Shown here in pieces: positions 22,945 to 24,486 of a stretch of 24,486 nt of DNA. A program made the position numbers and the translations under genes. Below the pieces are notes generated by a model. The model was not told the origin of the DNA and did not search any database. It saw nothing but the letters and a program-made list of their open reading frames with translations. Numbering within the stretch: position 1 is the stretch's first letter; every line of letters starts with the position of its first letter. This DNA comes from Gammaproteobacteria bacterium UBA6724. GTDB taxonomy: Bacteria; Pseudomonadota; Gammaproteobacteria; Pseudomonadales; Azotimanducaceae. The stretch lies in assembly GCA_002454165.1 (NCBI GenBank), contig DKIG01000029.1, forward strand, positions 1 to 24,486. Direction: 5' to 3'.

Positions 22945-24147
22945 CTATTCGCTACCGCTCAGCAGGGCATTCACTTCTTTGGGTTGGATAGAGTCGCCCG
23001 TGTCATTGCCCCAGGCATTGCGCTCATAGGTAATCACGGCTGCCAACTCCGCCGCATTCAACTGAACGCCAAATGCTTGCATTGCTGTACCTGCCTTCCC
23101 ATGGAGCACAATATCTGCATGTTCTGTAAGAAGACCAACAGCGAGCCCTTGGCCTGCCAGTGCCGGAAAAGCAGGCGGCAGACCCTTGCCATCCGATTGA
23201 TGACAGACGACACAGTTCTGGGTATAGACAGCTTCGCCCTTGCTCAGCAACTCGTCCATCGTCCATTCCCGACCAAAGGTGGCATAGGCTATCTTGGCTT
23301 CTTCCCGCCGCTCCACGATCCAGGCATCATATTCTTGCTGCTCTACTGCCTGGACAACAATCGGCATAAAGCCATGATTCTTACCGCACAATTCCGCACA
23401 TTGACCTCTGTAGATACCCGGCTCATCAACAACAGTCCATGCCTCATGGATGAACCCGGGAACGGCGTCTTTCTTCACCGCAAAAGCAGGTACCCAGAAG
23501 GCGTGAATAACATCCTGCGCTGTTATCAGAAACCGGATTCGCTTATTGATGGGAATGACAAGAGGCTTGTCCACATCAAGCAAATAGTGCTCACCCTTGC
23601 TAGCAATGTTATCAATCTCATCCTGAGGGGTACGCAATACGCTCATAAACTGAATGGTACTGTCAGAGTCCTCGGCGGGATTGCTGGAACCATCAGCCAG
23701 ATAGGTGTATTGCCATTTCCATTGATAGCCTCTGACTTCTATATCAATGTCCGATTCACTGGCGTCGTACATGGAGCGGAGGGTGCTGGTCGCTGGTACC
23801 GCCATGGCTACCAGGATGAGAATGGGGATGATGGTCCAGGCAATTTCCAGCCTGGTGTTTTCATGGAAACTCGCGGGCTTGGCGCCGATTGACTTGCGAT
23901 GCATCAGCATGGAAAGGATCATCGCGCCAAATACAAGAATGCCTATCACAACGCAGATGTAAAATATGAGCATGTGCAGGTCATACACGTCACGACTGAT
24001 TGCCGTGACTCCCTCGGGCATATTTACCGCCGACCAATCAGCCAGCGCACTATTGCTGAACACACTATTGCTAAACAGCAGTAACAGCCCGCATCGCGAC
24101 ATCCATCTCCAAGCACCACATTGCCACGCCCGTCTTGTCCTGTTCAT
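22945..24147 (-). CDS. coxB: Cytochrome c oxidase subunit II with fused cytochrome c domain
   Basis: This 400-residue protein has a signal peptide (to about residue 37) and two membrane helices (about 57-82 and 102-120). The CuA cupredoxin domain follows, with His215, Cys250, Glu252, Cys254, His258 and Met261 (CAELCGKNHGFM). The C-terminal cytochrome c domain has CVVCH (312-316) and a likely Met356 ligand. The fused heme c makes this a caa3-type subunit II, accepting electrons from soluble or membrane cytochromes. ATG at 24147 has GGAG 8 bp upstream; Met16 is a possible alternative. It is the first gene of the cox operon. The signal peptide contains a 15 bp tandem duplication (24049-24078) giving FSNS twice. 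Confidence 0.96.
   Translation of the reverse strand: MNRTRRAWQCGAWRWMSRCGLLLLFSNSVFSNSALADWSAVNMPEGVTAISRDVYDLHMLIFYICVVIGILVFGAMILSMLMHRKSIGAKPASFHENTRLEIAWTIIPILILVAMAVPATSTLRSMYDASESDIDIEVRGYQWKWQYTYLADGSSNPAEDSDSTIQFMSVLRTPQDEIDNIASKGEHYLLDVDKPLVIPINKRIRFLITAQDVIHAFWVPAFAVKKDAVPGFIHEAWTVVDEPGIYRGQCAELCGKNHGFMPIVVQAVEQQEYDAWIVERREEAKIAYATFGREWTMDELLSKGEAVYTQNCVVCHQSDGKGLPPAFPALAGQGLAVGLLTEHADIVLHGKAGTAMQAFGVQLNAAELAAVITYERNAWGNDTGDSIQPKEVNALLSGSE
24049..24078. repeat. 15 bp x 2 tandem duplication in the coxB signal peptide
   Basis: Two adjacent 15 bp units starting ACTATTGCT match at 13 of 15 positions and encode FSNS twice in the signal peptide. They are in frame and probably neutral. 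Confidence 0.75.
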
Positions 24148-24486
24148 TCAGGATGCTCCATATTGAAAATCCATCTTAGAGCCATAGATACCAGGAAGTT
24201 GCCATTTGGTAGCTTCAGGCATATTAAAGCAAAAAGCCGCCGCAATTATAGCAATGGCAGTGCTTTTCTCAACAAGATGTATAAGTCCACCACCCCCCGC
24301 TTTCGTGTTCCGTGTCGTCTGATTAGTCAGGACTTCCAAAGGCGCTTTATAGCCCAAGCATTTTAGCCGGGTTTTATTGTAGTTCTCCACAAACCGGCGG
24401 ATGAAGCGGTTGCGTTCGGCGTGGCTGCGGAACTTGTTTTTTCCGCTGTTTGGGCTGATCGGTTTCTTATTCCGCAACGCCTCGCT
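24148..24486 (-). mobile_element. 3' end of a DDE (IS481-like) transposase gene, cut by the window edge
   Basis: The frame entering from the right edge encodes ERNRFIRRFVENYNKTRLKC followed by LGYKAPLEVL, the C-terminal signature of integrase-core transposases of the IS481 type. After about LTNQT the frame continues through non-transposase sequence (AGGGG, then hydrophobic residues) across the cox promoter and stops with TGA directly before the coxB ATG. This suggests that the natural transposase end lies near 24300 and the rest is read-through. The catalytic residues are outside the window. Terminal inverted repeats were not identified. Confidence 0.65.
24245..24272 (-). promoter_or_regulatory. 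Sigma-70 promoter of the cox operon
   Basis: On the minus strand, TTGAGA (24267-24272) and a perfect TATAAT (24245-24250) are separated by 16 bp, about 100 bp upstream of the coxB ATG. This is the best promoter seen in the window. It lies close to, or inside, the end of the insertion-sequence remnant at the window edge, so the element may have supplied or modified it. Confidence 0.7.

Overview
The window looks like a gammaproteobacterial chromosome segment. The main reason is the cytochrome c oxidase cluster in its right third. It has the order coxB-coxA-ctaG-coxC, a small DUF2909 gene on the opposite strand, SURF1, and a membrane-anchored thioredoxin-like assembly protein. That order, and a subunit II with a fused cytochrome c domain (caa3 type), are familiar from gammaproteobacteria. 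The species cannot be named from the sequence alone. Almost every gene is on the minus strand.

Layout. (1) 1-976: a GC-rich array of degenerate ~36 bp tandem units mixed with ~60 bp copies of a palindromic REP-like element. It runs into the stop codon of the first gene. (2) 977-4671: a solitary branched-chain-amino-acid-type periplasmic binding protein, then a tightly coupled pair, a lipoprotein diheme cytochrome c (SO2930 family) and a lipoprotein parallel beta-helix protein. (3) 4672-5235: non-coding, with a strong plus-strand hairpin plus T-run and an AT-rich dyad motif that recurs at 13110. (4) 5236-5665: a hicB-hicA toxin-antitoxin pair. (5) 5842-18223: a ~12.4 kb island bounded by a perfect 62 bp direct repeat. 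The right copy is the last 18 codons, stop and 5 bp of the oxidase-assembly gene; the left copy is a detached duplicate. (6) 18167-24147: the oxidase cluster, read from a good sigma-70 promoter at 24245-24272. (7) Right edge: the 3' end of a DDE transposase.

The island carries six co-directional genes: a PLD-SNF2 helicase, an RpoD-like sigma factor with an unusual N-terminal domain, an AAA/STAND-like ATPase, a 1318-residue Eco57I-type DNA methyltransferase, TcmP, and its partner the Gp37/Gp68 (DUF5131) three-Cys protein. The last four are linked by 4 bp ATGA overlaps or a 4 bp gap. The helicase/methyltransferase/ATPase set suggests a restriction-modification-like or phage-defence function (inference).

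The most unusual observation is that the sigma factor lacks a recognisable region 1.1. In its place it carries a ~185-residue domain that aligns by eye with the N-terminal domain of the methyltransferase two genes downstream. The promoter-recognition regions 2.4 and 4.2 remain RpoD-like. This suggests a defence module physically or functionally tied to the transcription machinery. I do not recognise it as a named system.
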